DNA of 64,000 bases. Source: an uncultured Collinsella sp. (GTDB lineage: Bacteria; Actinomycetota; Coriobacteriia; Coriobacteriales; Coriobacteriaceae). Of the stretch, positions 1 to 8,099 are shown piece by piece. The notes under the pieces were generated by a model, which was given only the letters and a program-made list of their open reading frames with translations, did not search any database and had not been told where the DNA came from. The stretch lies in assembly GCA_902465015.1 (NCBI GenBank), contig CABQLK010000003.1, positions 1 through 64,000 of the forward strand, given 5' to 3'. How positions within the stretch are numbered: the stretch's first letter is position 1; every line of letters begins with the position of its first letter. The translations under genes were made by a program, and so were the position numbers.

Positions 1-1
1 G

Positions 2-1036
2 ATGTTCAATTTCGATGAGCCTCGTTACGAGAAGGTTGTGAGCGATGCCCTCGCTCTCCGTCCTCAGATTGAGGCTGCCGTGGACAAGGTCTGCGAGCAG
101 GGCTATTCCAACATCTTCTTCATCGGCTGCGGCGGCACCTGGGCCCACACGCTCCCGATGAAGTACTGGGTCGAGACCACCACGGCCGACGTCGACGTCC
201 ACTGCGAGATCGCCGCAGAGTTCCTCGCGTGCCCGCCCAAGGCCTTCACCAAGGACTCGGTCTGCGTCTTCTCCACCCGTACCGGCACCACCCCCGAGAT
301 CATCGAGGCCGCCAAGTTCTGCCAGGAGCAGGGCGCCCGCACGCTGATGTACGTCTCCAACGACAACACCCCGGCCACCGAGTACGCCGACTACAAGTTC
401 TTCAGCTTCGCCGAGGACGACGTCCTGTGCGAGGCCATCTACACCTACCAGATCACGCTGGTCGCCCGCTTCCTCAAGAACGCCGGCGCCTTCCCCAAGT
501 ACGACACCTTCATGGAGGAGTTCGGAAAGATCGCCCCGTTCCTCATCAAGGCTAAGGACGCCCAGGACGAGCGCTGCGCCGCCATGGCCGAGGACTTCAG
601 GGACACCGACTACCACATGGTGATCGGTTCCGGCATGCTCTGGGGTGAGGCCTACGACTACGCCATGTGCATCCTCGAGGAGATGCAGTGGATCAAGACC
701 AAGTCTATCCACGCCGCCGAGTTCTTCCACGGCACCATCGAGCTGTGCGAGGAGGGCACGAGCCTCATCATGCTCTACGGCGAGGACGACACCCGCAAGC
801 TCATGGACCGCGTGGACAACTTCACCCACATGCTCGCCGACGAGAAGGGCGTCAACGTCCGCGTGAACAAGTTTGACACCGCCGAGGTCGAGCTGCCGTT
901 CAGCGACCCCGAGTTCCGCAAGATCGTCTCCCCGATGGTCATCTACACCATTACCGAGCGTCTGAGCTGCCATCTTGAGCACGTCCGCAACCACCCGCTT
1001 ACCACGCGTCGTTACTATCACCAGATGAACTACTAA
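2..1036 (+). CDS. SIS-domain Amadori-product deglycase (FrlB/GfrF-like)
   Basis: Predicted cytosolic enzyme that cleaves a phosphorylated fructosamine such as fructoselysine 6-phosphate to glucose 6-phosphate and the amine. The 344-residue length fits the FrlB/GfrE/GfrF family. Two SIS phosphosugar-binding motifs are visible: a glycine-rich IGCGGTW at residues 41-47 and the loop STRTGTT at 91-97; a conserved HAAEFFHG segment follows near residue 237. It is followed by the membrane subunits of a mannose-family PTS, as in the enterobacterial glucoselysine/fructoselysine (gfr) system. The gene starts at the window edge, so its ribosome-binding site and the EIIA/EIIB genes expected upstream are not visible. 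A glucosamine-type isomerase role is the alternative; context favours Amadori products. Confidence 0.75.
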   Translation: MFNFDEPRYEKVVSDALALRPQIEAAVDKVCEQGYSNIFFIGCGGTWAHTLPMKYWVETTTADVDVHCEIAAEFLACPPKAFTKDSVCVFSTRTGTTPEIIEAAKFCQEQGARTLMYVSNDNTPATEYADYKFFSFAEDDVLCEAIYTYQITLVARFLKNAGAFPKYDTFMEEFGKIAPFLIKAKDAQDERCAAMAEDFRDTDYHMVIGSGMLWGEAYDYAMCILEEMQWIKTKSIHAAEFFHGTIELCEEGTSLIMLYGEDDTRKLMDRVDNFTHMLADEKGVNVRVNKFDTAEVELPFSDPEFRKIVSPMVIYTITERLSCHLEHVRNHPLTTRRYYHQMNY

Positions 1037-1117
1037 TCCTCTCAAATTGCTGCGGTTGTCTGCAGGCGAGCTGCGAAGGACGCCTCGCCTGCAGACCTAT
1101 TTCTGGGGTTGATCGAA

Positions 1118-1891
1118 ATGATTATCCAGTATCTTCTAGTTGCGCTGGTCGCATTTATTGCGTCCATGGACGAGCAATTATTTGGCATTACGATGCTTGG
1201 TCGTCCGCTGTTTACGAGCCTGTTTGTCGGCTTGATCCTTGGAGATGTCCAGCAGGGCGTTATCGTCGGTGCTGCTTTGGAGTCCATGTTTATGGGCGCC
1301 ATCATGGTCGGCGCGGCAGTTCCTCCCGAGGTCTATGCCTCCGGCGTGCTTGGCTGCGCGTTTGCCGTCATTACGGGTACGGGCACGGCAACTGCCGTCG
1401 CGCTCGCCCTTCCCGTCTCCGTCTTCCTTCAGGTGTGGCGCAACTTCTGCTACGCCGTTCCGGGCGCCTTTGCCTGCAAGAAGATTGAGGCCGCTCTGGC
1501 AAATCGCGATCTTGCCAAGGCGAATCTGTACCATCTGACCATCGTGCCGCTGTCGATTGGCATTCCGTCTGCACTGCTGGTGTTTGGCTCGCTGTTCTTT
1601 GGTGCCGACCTCATCAACAATGCGCTCAACGCGATTCCGCAGTTTGTGATGGACGGCCTCAACGTTGCGTCCGGCGTCATGGTCTGCATCGGCTTCGCTC
1701 TTCTTATTAGGACCATGGGCGACAACAAGCTTCTTCCTTGGCTGTTCATCGGCTTCATTATGGTCATCTACCTCAAGATGGACGTGGTCGGCGTCGCCGC
1801 AGCTGCCATTTGCGTCGCGCTGCTCCTGGCCTTCCGTGAGGGCTCGGCCGGTCCGCAGACGGTTGCTGCAGATGAAGAGGAGGACTTCTAA
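1118..1891 (+). CDS. PTS mannose/fructose/sorbose-family EIIC subunit
   Basis: Integral membrane subunit of a mannose-family phosphotransferase permease that, with EIID, carries the sugar across the membrane. The 257-residue product is hydrophobic throughout and has the family pattern of an N-terminal helix followed by a conserved DEQLFG segment and glycine-rich helices. The ATG at 1118 is preferred over the TTG at 1109 because the GGGG ribosome-binding site at 1105-1108 lies 9 bases before the ATG. The stop codon shares its last base with the start of the EIID gene, indicating translational coupling. The substrate is inferred from the preceding deglycase, not from the protein itself. Confidence 0.88.
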   Translation: MIIQYLLVALVAFIASMDEQLFGITMLGRPLFTSLFVGLILGDVQQGVIVGAALESMFMGAIMVGAAVPPEVYASGVLGCAFAVITGTGTATAVALALPVSVFLQVWRNFCYAVPGAFACKKIEAALANRDLAKANLYHLTIVPLSIGIPSALLVFGSLFFGADLINNALNAIPQFVMDGLNVASGVMVCIGFALLIRTMGDNKLLPWLFIGFIMVIYLKMDVVGVAAAAICVALLLAFREGSAGPQTVAADEEEDF

Positions 1892-2739
1892 TGGCTACGC
1901 AGAACACCGACCTCAAGGAGGCCAAGAAGGACGCGATTATGACCCCCGATATGTATCGGAGCATGTTCCTTCGCCAGTTTACGAGCCAGTGCTCGCAGTC
2001 GTACGACAAGATGATGGCAATGGGCTTCATGTACACCATTCAGAAGCCCCTGCGAAAGATCTATCCTAACGACGACGATTACTATGCAGCGCTCGATCGC
2101 CATACCGAGTTCTTTAACATCACGCCTCATGTGCTTCCGTTTGTAGCCGGCCTAACGGTTTCGATGGAAGAGCAAGCGGCTGTCGATGAGAACTTCGACA
2201 CGTCCTCGATTAACGCCATGAAGGTTGGTCTCATGGGACCGCTTTCCGGCATTGGCGATTCGTTCTACTGGGGTACGTTCCGCGTGGTCGCCGCCGGCAT
2301 TGGTATCGGCATCGCTTCGACGGGCAACCCGCTCGGCCCCATCGTGTACGCGCTCATCTACTCCGTGATTAACTTTGCAACGCGTATCGTCGCCGCCCAT
2401 CTGGGATACGACCTGGGAACCAAGTTTTTGCAGCAGTCCGAAGAGAATAACCTCATGTCTCGCATGACGCATGCTGCCGGTGTCCTCGGAATGACCGTTA
2501 TCGGCGCCATGATTGCGGCACAGGTCTCACTGTCCACTGCTTTGACCTTTGACGTGGGTGGTTCGGAGATTGTCCTGCAGGATCTGTTCGATTCGATCTT
2601 CCCCGGTCTGCTGCCCTTGCTGGCAACCTTTGCCTGCGTCGCCCTCTACAAAAAGGGCGTCAAGACCATTTGGATCATTTTGGGCATCTTTGCGATCTGC
2701 ATCATCGGAACGGGCTTGGGAGTGTTCGCGGCGGCGTAA
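1891..2739 (+). CDS. PTS mannose/fructose/sorbose-family EIID subunit
   Basis: Partner membrane subunit of the mannose-family PTS permease. At 282 residues it has normal EIID length. It begins with a soluble region rich in charged residues, contains the family stretch MGPLSGIGDSFYWGTFR near residues 114-130, and ends in hydrophobic helices. It overlaps the EIIC stop by one base and is followed by a strong terminator, so it closes the operon. EIIA and EIIB would have to lie upstream of the window or elsewhere. Confidence 0.9.
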   Translation: MATQNTDLKEAKKDAIMTPDMYRSMFLRQFTSQCSQSYDKMMAMGFMYTIQKPLRKIYPNDDDYYAALDRHTEFFNITPHVLPFVAGLTVSMEEQAAVDENFDTSSINAMKVGLMGPLSGIGDSFYWGTFRVVAAGIGIGIASTGNPLGPIVYALIYSVINFATRIVAAHLGYDLGTKFLQQSEENNLMSRMTHAAGVLGMTVIGAMIAAQVSLSTALTFDVGGSEIVLQDLFDSIFPGLLPLLATFACVALYKKGVKTIWIILGIFAICIIGTGLGVFAAA

Positions 2740-2784
2740 TGTTGACTGCTATGCTCGCGCGTTGGATAACTAACTGACCGTTTG

Positions 2785-2820
2785 AAAACGGGGCTCGGCG
2801 TAAGGCCGGCCCCGTTTTTT
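2785..2820 (+). terminator. Rho-independent terminator of the PTS operon
   Basis: A 10-bp stem, AAAACGGGGC paired with GCCCCGTTTT (2785-2794 and 2809-2818), is followed by a run of T. It lies 45 bases after the EIID stop. Confidence 0.85.
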
Positions 2821-2873
2821 GTTTGAGGGATTTTCCGACCGTCCAATAATCCACGCTCATGCATCACTCACGC

Positions 2874-2954
2874 ATCTCTCGTCTCTCATTCGTCACTAAC
2901 ACGAAAGATAGCTTAAAGACGAGAGATAATTACGAGAGATAACTGAGAGACGAG
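2874..2954. promoter_or_regulatory. Repeated ACGAGAGAT boxes upstream of the AlbA_2 gene
   Basis: The 9-mer ACGAGAGAT occurs at 2919-2927 and 2932-2940 (13 bases apart), with a related TGAGAGACGAG at 2944-2954 and an inverted copy ATCTCTCGT at 2874-2882. The cluster ends 50 bases before the AlbA_2-domain gene, whose own C-terminus looks like a winged helix. The arrangement looks like an operator array; the binding protein is unknown. Confidence 0.45.
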
Positions 2955-3004
2955 GGAAATCCGTCTGCAGCATTCTCCGCAGGACCGGGCGAAGGGACGT
3001 GCAG

Positions 3005-4471
3005 ATGAACGAAAACGAGCTGGCCGGTTTGCTCGAGTCTTTAAAGCGCATGGGTTCGGATGACTTTAGCGTCGAAGTAAAGGAGAGCGCCACGACGCTT
3101 TCCCGCGACGTATGGGAAACGGTCAGCGCTTTCGCAAACACCGCCGGCGGCATCATCGTACTCGGAGTGAGCGAGCGCGCGGGTTTTGTCCCAGTTGCAA
3201 ACTTTGAGACCGAGAAAGTGCTCAACCAATTCGTGGCGGGCATGGGCGATGCCGGCGGTCGCGGAAAGCTGGCCAATCCGCCCAAATACACCATTGAGCG
3301 CGTGGAGCTCCAGGGCACCGTGGTTCTGGTCATCACGATTGAGGAGCTCGACCCGTCGAGCAAGCCTTGCTATGTCATAGAGCGGGGCGCTCAAGGTGGC
3401 AGCTACAAACGCATCGATGACAAAGATGTCCCGCTTTCGTCGACCGAGGTTTTGGCACTGTCGTCATATGAACGGACGAGTCCTAGCGATCGCGATGCGG
3501 TGCCCGGCACGAGTGTGGGCGATCTCGACGAGTCGCTGGTCGACCGCACGATAGAGCGTGCCTATTCGTTGACGCCTCGAGCGATGCGCGGTGCGGCGGA
3601 CAAGAAGACAAAGATGGAGCGTCTGAATTTCCTCGACTTCCAGGGCAATGTTACCAAGGCCGGCCTCCTTGCCGCGGGCGTTTACCCTCAGCAGTTCTAT
3701 CCCAAGCTCTTCATTGATGTGGCTGTCCACGTGGGAGCTCAAAAGGGAGCTGTGGGGTCGCTGAGGTTCATGGACCGCGCAATCTGTGAGGGAACGTTGG
3801 GCGAGATGATCTCGGATGCCGTCGCAGCCGTCGCCAAGAATTTGCGGCGAACCTCGACCGTCCAAGGCGTCTCGCGTGTCGACTCGCTTGAGATTCCCGA
3901 GGAGGTTCTGCGCGAGGCAATCGCTAACGCCGTAATCCATCGAGAATACGGGGATCGGTTCTGTGGACAATCGATTGCCGTCGACGTCTTTGACGATCGT
4001 GTCGAGGTGACGAATCCTGGCGGCCTTTACGGGGGAAAGACTCGCGAGAACTTGTTTGACGGCAGCTCCCGATGCCGCAACGCGACGCTCGTGAAACTCA
4101 TGTCGATTGTCCCGCTGCCGGATGGCGCAGGTTCGCCGGCTGAGGGCAATGGCTCGGGCATCCCGATGATGATCGATGCCATGCGCGCGCATGGTCTGGC
4201 CGAGCCCCTGTTCTGCCCGGGGTTCGATCGGTTCAAGGTCGTACTTTACCGTTCAAAGATCGAGCCGGTCGATCATGGCGGGGACTTGATTATGACGGCA
4301 CTCAAGCGCTACGGCGAATTGGGGACGCGCGAACTGGCGGAGCGCACGGGACTCACGGTTTCCCAGGTTAGGGCACGCGTCAATGCGCTCATTGAGCAGG
4401 GTGAGCTTGAGCCGACGGCGCCGTTGACAAGCCGCAACCGCAAGTATCGACTGTCAGAGCGCGTGGAATAA
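3005..4471 (+). CDS. AlbA_2 (Schlafen-type) domain protein with ATPase-like middle and winged-helix C-terminus
   Basis: Protein of 488 residues in the family annotated as ATP-binding protein or transcriptional regulator. Residues about 15-135 form an AlbA_2 domain (FxVEVKES start, then an FANTAGGxIVLGV segment). Residues about 295-400 resemble the C-terminal domain of this family, with an EVLREAIANAVIHREY stretch and a TNPGG turn reminiscent of a histidine-kinase-like ATPase fold. The last 55 residues look like a winged helix (RELAERTGLTVSQVRARV). The start at 3005 is preferred over GTG 2999 because GAAGGGA at 2991-2997 is correctly spaced only for the ATG. Family members act as regulators, and some sit in defence loci; the exact role is not known. 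Confidence 0.75.
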   Translation: MNENELAGLLESLKRMGSDDFSVEVKESATTLSRDVWETVSAFANTAGGIIVLGVSERAGFVPVANFETEKVLNQFVAGMGDAGGRGKLANPPKYTIERVELQGTVVLVITIEELDPSSKPCYVIERGAQGGSYKRIDDKDVPLSSTEVLALSSYERTSPSDRDAVPGTSVGDLDESLVDRTIERAYSLTPRAMRGAADKKTKMERLNFLDFQGNVTKAGLLAAGVYPQQFYPKLFIDVAVHVGAQKGAVGSLRFMDRAICEGTLGEMISDAVAAVAKNLRRTSTVQGVSRVDSLEIPEEVLREAIANAVIHREYGDRFCGQSIAVDVFDDRVEVTNPGGLYGGKTRENLFDGSSRCRNATLVKLMSIVPLPDGAGSPAEGNGSGIPMMIDAMRAHGLAEPLFCPGFDRFKVVLYRSKIEPVDHGGDLIMTALKRYGELGTRELAERTGLTVSQVRARVNALIEQGELEPTAPLTSRNRKYRLSERVE

Positions 4472-4571
4472 ATGCGTTAGTGGACGAGGCGACCCAATAA
4501 TCGACCCTCAATTGGCGCCCACTAAGGTAAAGCGGTTGTTGCTCAGTCGACGGTGATGCTAAAGACTCGGC

Positions 4572-5063
4572 TTACGCCGGCATGGCCCCGAACCCGTCCA
4601 TCAAGAACAGCCTAAGAACCAGCTTGATGACATATCCCGGTTTGACTTCTGCCGCGTCAAAGACGTGGCGCTCGGCGAGCTCGCTGCAGTATGCATAGAT
4701 GTCGCGGATAAGGTCCGCGCCCGAGAGCGTAAACATGTAGCCTGCGTCCGAAAGCGCATTGGGCGCGGCAGGCAACTTGGCCATGTGACAAAAGGTCAAC
4801 AGGTCGGGCGCCATAGCGTCCTGGTAGCCAAGATGGCTGCCGTCTTCTTGTGCGACGAGTTCCAGCTGGCGTACTCGATTCAGCGCCGCTGCCAGCACAA
4901 AGCTCGGCGTAGGCGCATTGACGTCCCGAGTGGTCGCCACAAGCCTGCCCGCTGCCTGCGTGACAAGCCAAGCGACCTCGCGCTGGCAACGCACGGCCTT
5001 GCGCGTAACCGGCTTGATGGACGAAGAAGAAACGCTTCCCTTAGGCGGATTCGAAACAGCCAC
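4572..5063 (-). CDS. Hypothetical protein
   Basis: Protein of 163 residues that I do not recognise. The GTG start at 5063 follows a strong AGGAGG ribosome-binding site, which supports a real gene. The N-terminus is Ser/Pro-rich and polar; the rest is predicted mostly alpha-helical with alternating hydrophobic residues. No signal peptide, membrane segment, cysteine pair or nucleotide-binding motif is visible. It lies convergent to the AlbA_2 gene and divergent from the SRA/HNH gene, inside a short accessory block. Confidence 0.6.
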   Translation of the reverse strand: MAVSNPPKGSVSSSSIKPVTRKAVRCQREVAWLVTQAAGRLVATTRDVNAPTPSFVLAAALNRVRQLELVAQEDGSHLGYQDAMAPDLLTFCHMAKLPAAPNALSDAGYMFTLSGADLIRDIYAYCSELAERHVFDAAEVKPGYVIKLVLRLFLMDGFGAMPA

Positions 5064-5278
5064 AAGAACCTCCTATGAACAATCCGGCCCAACAAGCCCG
5101 GATGAAACACGTGCTACATCAGTATACAGGGAAGTGGGGCAGCGGGGTACAAGCGCGCCAGCGGCAAACCGAGAGCATCAACGATGTGCCGATCGCGGAA
5201 TGAGATCTCGTAATAATTGACTCTCGGCCATATTATTGAGGGGCATGACTCGCGTTCGTATGGTTGTAGGTGCTGGCG

Positions 5279-6361
5279 ATGAACGACATTGACCTTGCTG
5301 TTCCGTTGATGGATGGACCAAGCTATGACCGCGCCTGCAGTCTCGTGCCTTCCGAATACGTTGAGGCATGGGAGTGGTTTCTGGGTGAGGAACAGCGCGG
5401 CGGCGTTTGGACCAACCTTCCGCACCACACCAAGGAAGATAGCCCTCAGTATCAGTATCGTTTGAGAATTGGCTCGGACTTCTTTCCCGTAACGCGGGAT
5501 TCAGGGATCTTCTGGCCGGGCCAGGATCGGGTGAAGCAAGATCCCAATAAGATCTTTGCGCTTTCGGTCCATAACTCTAAAAAGAGCTTCTACACCGATG
5601 TGCCTCCGCTCTATTTGGACGATGGTACGTGGGTCATTAAGTACTCGGTTCAAGCGCCGGGTACCGTTGGTTCTCGAGACCAGAATTACAACCGTAAAAT
5701 GCTCAACTGCATGGAATGTGGCGTTCCAGTCGGAGTCATATTTGCAACCGAGGTGGGCTACAAGGTGCTCGGCCTTGCGTTTGTTGAACGGTTCGAGCCC
5801 GAAAACGGATGGTTTGTTCTGCACGGTCCTGTTCATAAAGGCGGACCGGACCCTCGTTTTGCACCCGACATGAGTTATCTGAAGCACATGCCCGTCGATA
5901 TTGAGTTTGCCGGACAGGGTGCGACCGACGACGAAAAGGTCCGCTATGCGTTAAGGCGCGAGCGATTGGGGCAGCAATGGTTCCGCAAGCAGCTCGTTGC
6001 CGCCTATGATGGCCGTTGCGCGGTGTCGGACTGCGGCGTCAGCGAAGCTCTGGAGGCTGCACATATCGAGAATTACTCGGGACCCAAATCGCAGGTTGCC
6101 AGCAACGGCATTCTGCTTCGGCGCGACTTACATGCTTTATTCGATGCTCATCTGATTTCGTTTGAGCCTGTTTGCGGCGAATATCGGCTGTGCGGATCGT
6201 ACCTGCTGGATAAGACCGGCTACGCTTCCTTTGCGGGTGCGACGCTAAGGCAGCCGAATGAGCGTCAGTGGCGACCCAATACGGTGTTTCTTGAGGCCCA
6301 TCGCATTGAGTTCGATCGCTCGGAAAAGAAGCGTGAAAAGGCGGGGCTTCTGCCGTATTAG
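5279..6361 (+). CDS. SRA-like/HNH endonuclease, candidate modification-dependent (type IV) restriction enzyme
   Basis: Protein of 360 residues. The C-terminal part holds an HNH nuclease: RCAVSDC near residue 245, EAAHIE near 261 and LHALFDAH near 285, the usual Cys-His-Asn/His layout. Upstream, residues about 60-185 resemble an SRA base-flipping domain: a DQxxNRxMLNC segment near residue 134, then GVPVGVIF, then a YKVLGL/GWFVLHGP tail. SRA plus HNH is the architecture of McrA-like enzymes that cut DNA carrying modified cytosines, or of phosphorothioate-dependent relatives. ATG 5279 is chosen over GTG 5270 because AGG at 5268-5270 is correctly spaced for it. The SRA call is by eye. Confidence 0.65.
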   Translation: MNDIDLAVPLMDGPSYDRACSLVPSEYVEAWEWFLGEEQRGGVWTNLPHHTKEDSPQYQYRLRIGSDFFPVTRDSGIFWPGQDRVKQDPNKIFALSVHNSKKSFYTDVPPLYLDDGTWVIKYSVQAPGTVGSRDQNYNRKMLNCMECGVPVGVIFATEVGYKVLGLAFVERFEPENGWFVLHGPVHKGGPDPRFAPDMSYLKHMPVDIEFAGQGATDDEKVRYALRRERLGQQWFRKQLVAAYDGRCAVSDCGVSEALEAAHIENYSGPKSQVASNGILLRRDLHALFDAHLISFEPVCGEYRLCGSYLLDKTGYASFAGATLRQPNERQWRPNTVFLEAHRIEFDRSEKKREKAGLLPY

Positions 6362-6483
6362 CGTATTTGGCTTTGGCATTCTTTGACGATCGTGTTGTTT
6401 GATCGGATCGCGTGGCGATGCAATCTCGCGCATGCCCGCCGGTGCATGCTCTTCCTGTTTTGTATAGCGAGAGGGGAGCGTGT

Positions 6484-6768
6484 ATGAGCTGGCGAGGCGA
6501 TATTGCGATGGGGAAGTACGGAAAACTGCCGTGTGCCCTTATAGACAACAATATGTTTCCGAGCGTAGAGGTTGATTGCGGGTCGTTTGTCGCCACCTGC
6601 CCTTGCTGCGGCTCGCAAATACCGTGTCTCGACATTCGGTTCATCGATGCGCGCGACAGGTTCAGCGACGAAGTGAGAAAACAGACAGGCGTTCATATGC
6701 CGGTGTATCCGGAGAAATGCCCCGTTTGTGGCCTCGATATCGTGTACGACGCCGGCGACGAGGGATAG
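6484..6768 (+). CDS. Small zinc-ribbon protein
   Basis: Predicted 94-residue soluble protein. Two cysteine pairs, CPCC near residue 39 and CPVC near residue 82, would form a zinc ribbon. The ATG at 6484 is preferred because GAGAGGGGAG directly upstream is a good ribosome-binding site; an in-frame extension to 6412 has none. It follows the SRA/HNH gene by 122 bases and may be cotranscribed. No enzymatic motif is visible and the family is not recognised. Confidence 0.6.
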   Translation: MSWRGDIAMGKYGKLPCALIDNNMFPSVEVDCGSFVATCPCCGSQIPCLDIRFIDARDRFSDEVRKQTGVHMPVYPEKCPVCGLDIVYDAGDEG

Positions 6769-6806
6769 GTGATGCGGAGGAGCTGACTGTGAAGGCCTCT
6801 CCGTCC

Positions 6807-7493
6807 CTACAAATAAATCCCCTCACCGAGCTGCTTGTGGAACTCGGCGTGATGGTCGCGTGCCCAGGTAAAGAGCGCCTGGTCAAAGTCGGTGCGCGTG
6901 GTCGGGACGCCAAAGACGCCGGCAACTTCGACGCGCACAAACTCCAGTGCCGGCAGCTTGTTGATGGCAGTGAGGGCAAACGGGGACGAGGGCTCCTCGA
7001 ACAGATAGCGGCTGCCTTGCAGCGCGTCGCAACTGGTGCACGTGTTGCCGAGCGACGGGGCTTTGGAGGCTCGCGCGCCTACGGGCTTGTAGCCGCAGCG
7101 CTTATGAAGGTAGTCGCGGATCTCGCCCGGCACGCAGCCAAGAGCGGGCACGATGGCGAGTGCGTTAGCGTTGGCCGTGTCGATGGCAATGTGCCCGGCT
7201 TCGTTGGGCGCGTGCGCGATGGTGATGCTCTCGTCGTTATCGGTTCGATAGGGAATGCCGAAGGCCGCGACCGAGGTCTCTTTGTGACACTTCCAGCACT
7301 CGCGCTTGCCCAGTACTAGATATATATACGGCGCTGAGGGGTTGAATCGGTCAACACCGGGCAGCCACTCGGCAAAGGGCTCGGGGTTGACGCCGCTGGG
7401 TACATACCAGATCTTCTTGGTCCGGTCCCATTTGGCGCCCAGCGCCTTGGCTTCTTCTTTGTGCGAAAAGGGGACATCGAGCTCGGTGCGCAT
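6807..7493 (-). CDS. DUF5710-domain protein with cysteine-rich middle
   Basis: Protein of 228 residues. The first 45 residues match the DUF5710 pattern (LDVPFxxKxxAKxLGAKWD followed by WYVP), a small domain often seen in plasmid primases and other mobile-element proteins. A CWKC pair near residue 65 and CTSC further on could bind one zinc. A start at 7493 is supported by AGGAG 6 bases upstream on the minus strand; the longer frame runs through the tRNA-Val gene and is not credible. Function unknown. Confidence 0.65.
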   Translation of the reverse strand: MRTELDVPFSHKEEAKALGAKWDRTKKIWYVPSGVNPEPFAEWLPGVDRFNPSAPYIYLVLGKRECWKCHKETSVAAFGIPYRTDNDESITIAHAPNEAGHIAIDTANANALAIVPALGCVPGEIRDYLHKRCGYKPVGARASKAPSLGNTCTSCDALQGSRYLFEEPSSPFALTAINKLPALEFVRVEVAGVFGVPTTRTDFDQALFTWARDHHAEFHKQLGEGIYL

Positions 7494-7689
7494 GGCGGCT
7501 CCTTGGTGCTGCAGGTGCAAGTGGCTCAAGGATACCGCAGGGCGCAGACATCGCGGCGTTTTGCTGAGAAGTTGCGGCTCGGATGGGTTCGAGACGCGTT
7601 GGCCTCGGCCTCGGTGGCTATTGACGCGTTTTTGTGTATGGGCAGGGTGGTTGCTTGGGCGGTTGGAGCTGCCAGCTGATTTGGCGACA

Positions 7690-7727
7690 TAAAACAAAAC
7701 AGCCCAGAGGACATAGCCTCTGAGCTG
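7690..7727 (-). terminator. Terminator downstream of tRNA-Val
   Basis: On the minus strand a stem of CAGAGG with CCTCTG, extended by CAGC/GCTG across a bulge, is followed by TTTTGTTTT. It sits 9 bases after the tRNA 3' end. Confidence 0.75.
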
Positions 7728-7735
7728 CGAACATT

Positions 7736-7810
7736 TGGTGGGCGTTAGAAGATTTGAACTTCTGACCTCTTCCGTGTCAGGGAAGCGCTCTCCCCCTGAG
7801 CTAAACGCCC
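7736..7810 (-). tRNA. tRNA-Val (GAC)
   Basis: The minus strand gives a full cloverleaf: acceptor GGGCGTT with AACGCCC, T-loop GTTCAAAT, and a 7-base anticodon loop CTGACAC whose anticodon is GAC. The 3' CCA is encoded. Unlike the other tRNA genes in this window it has no inverted T-arm echo downstream. Confidence 0.95.
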
Positions 7811-7839
7811 GATCAAGGGTGCGCAAGTGCGCAAGGGAT

Positions 7840-7868
7840 AATATAACGGAGCCTGAACTCGGTGGCAA
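7840..7868 (-). promoter_or_regulatory. Promoter of tRNA-Val
   Basis: On the minus strand TTGCCA (7863-7868) and TATATT (7840-7845) are separated by 17 bases and lie about 30 bases before the tRNA start. Confidence 0.6.
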
Positions 7869-8099
7869 GAACATTTTTAAAAATCGCTTACATTGTGGAA
7901 TTCGGGGGCTTTGTCGTATCCATTTCAAAAGAGCCTGCTGCCGCGATTTGGCTGTCGCATAATGCAAGGCCATTGCGGTATCGAGCTATGGAAAGACGCC
8001 TGCGGAATTGTCCTACCGATAAACGGACAAGCCTCCAGCTGGTGACTTCGCCGTGGTAAGGTAAGCCGAATTGTTTCCAGGCTGTTTCGGGGGAGTGGA

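Noticed and set aside
5217..5236. TTGACT...TATTAT as promoter of the SRA/HNH gene
   Set aside because: The boxes are only 8 bases apart, too close for a sigma-A promoter.
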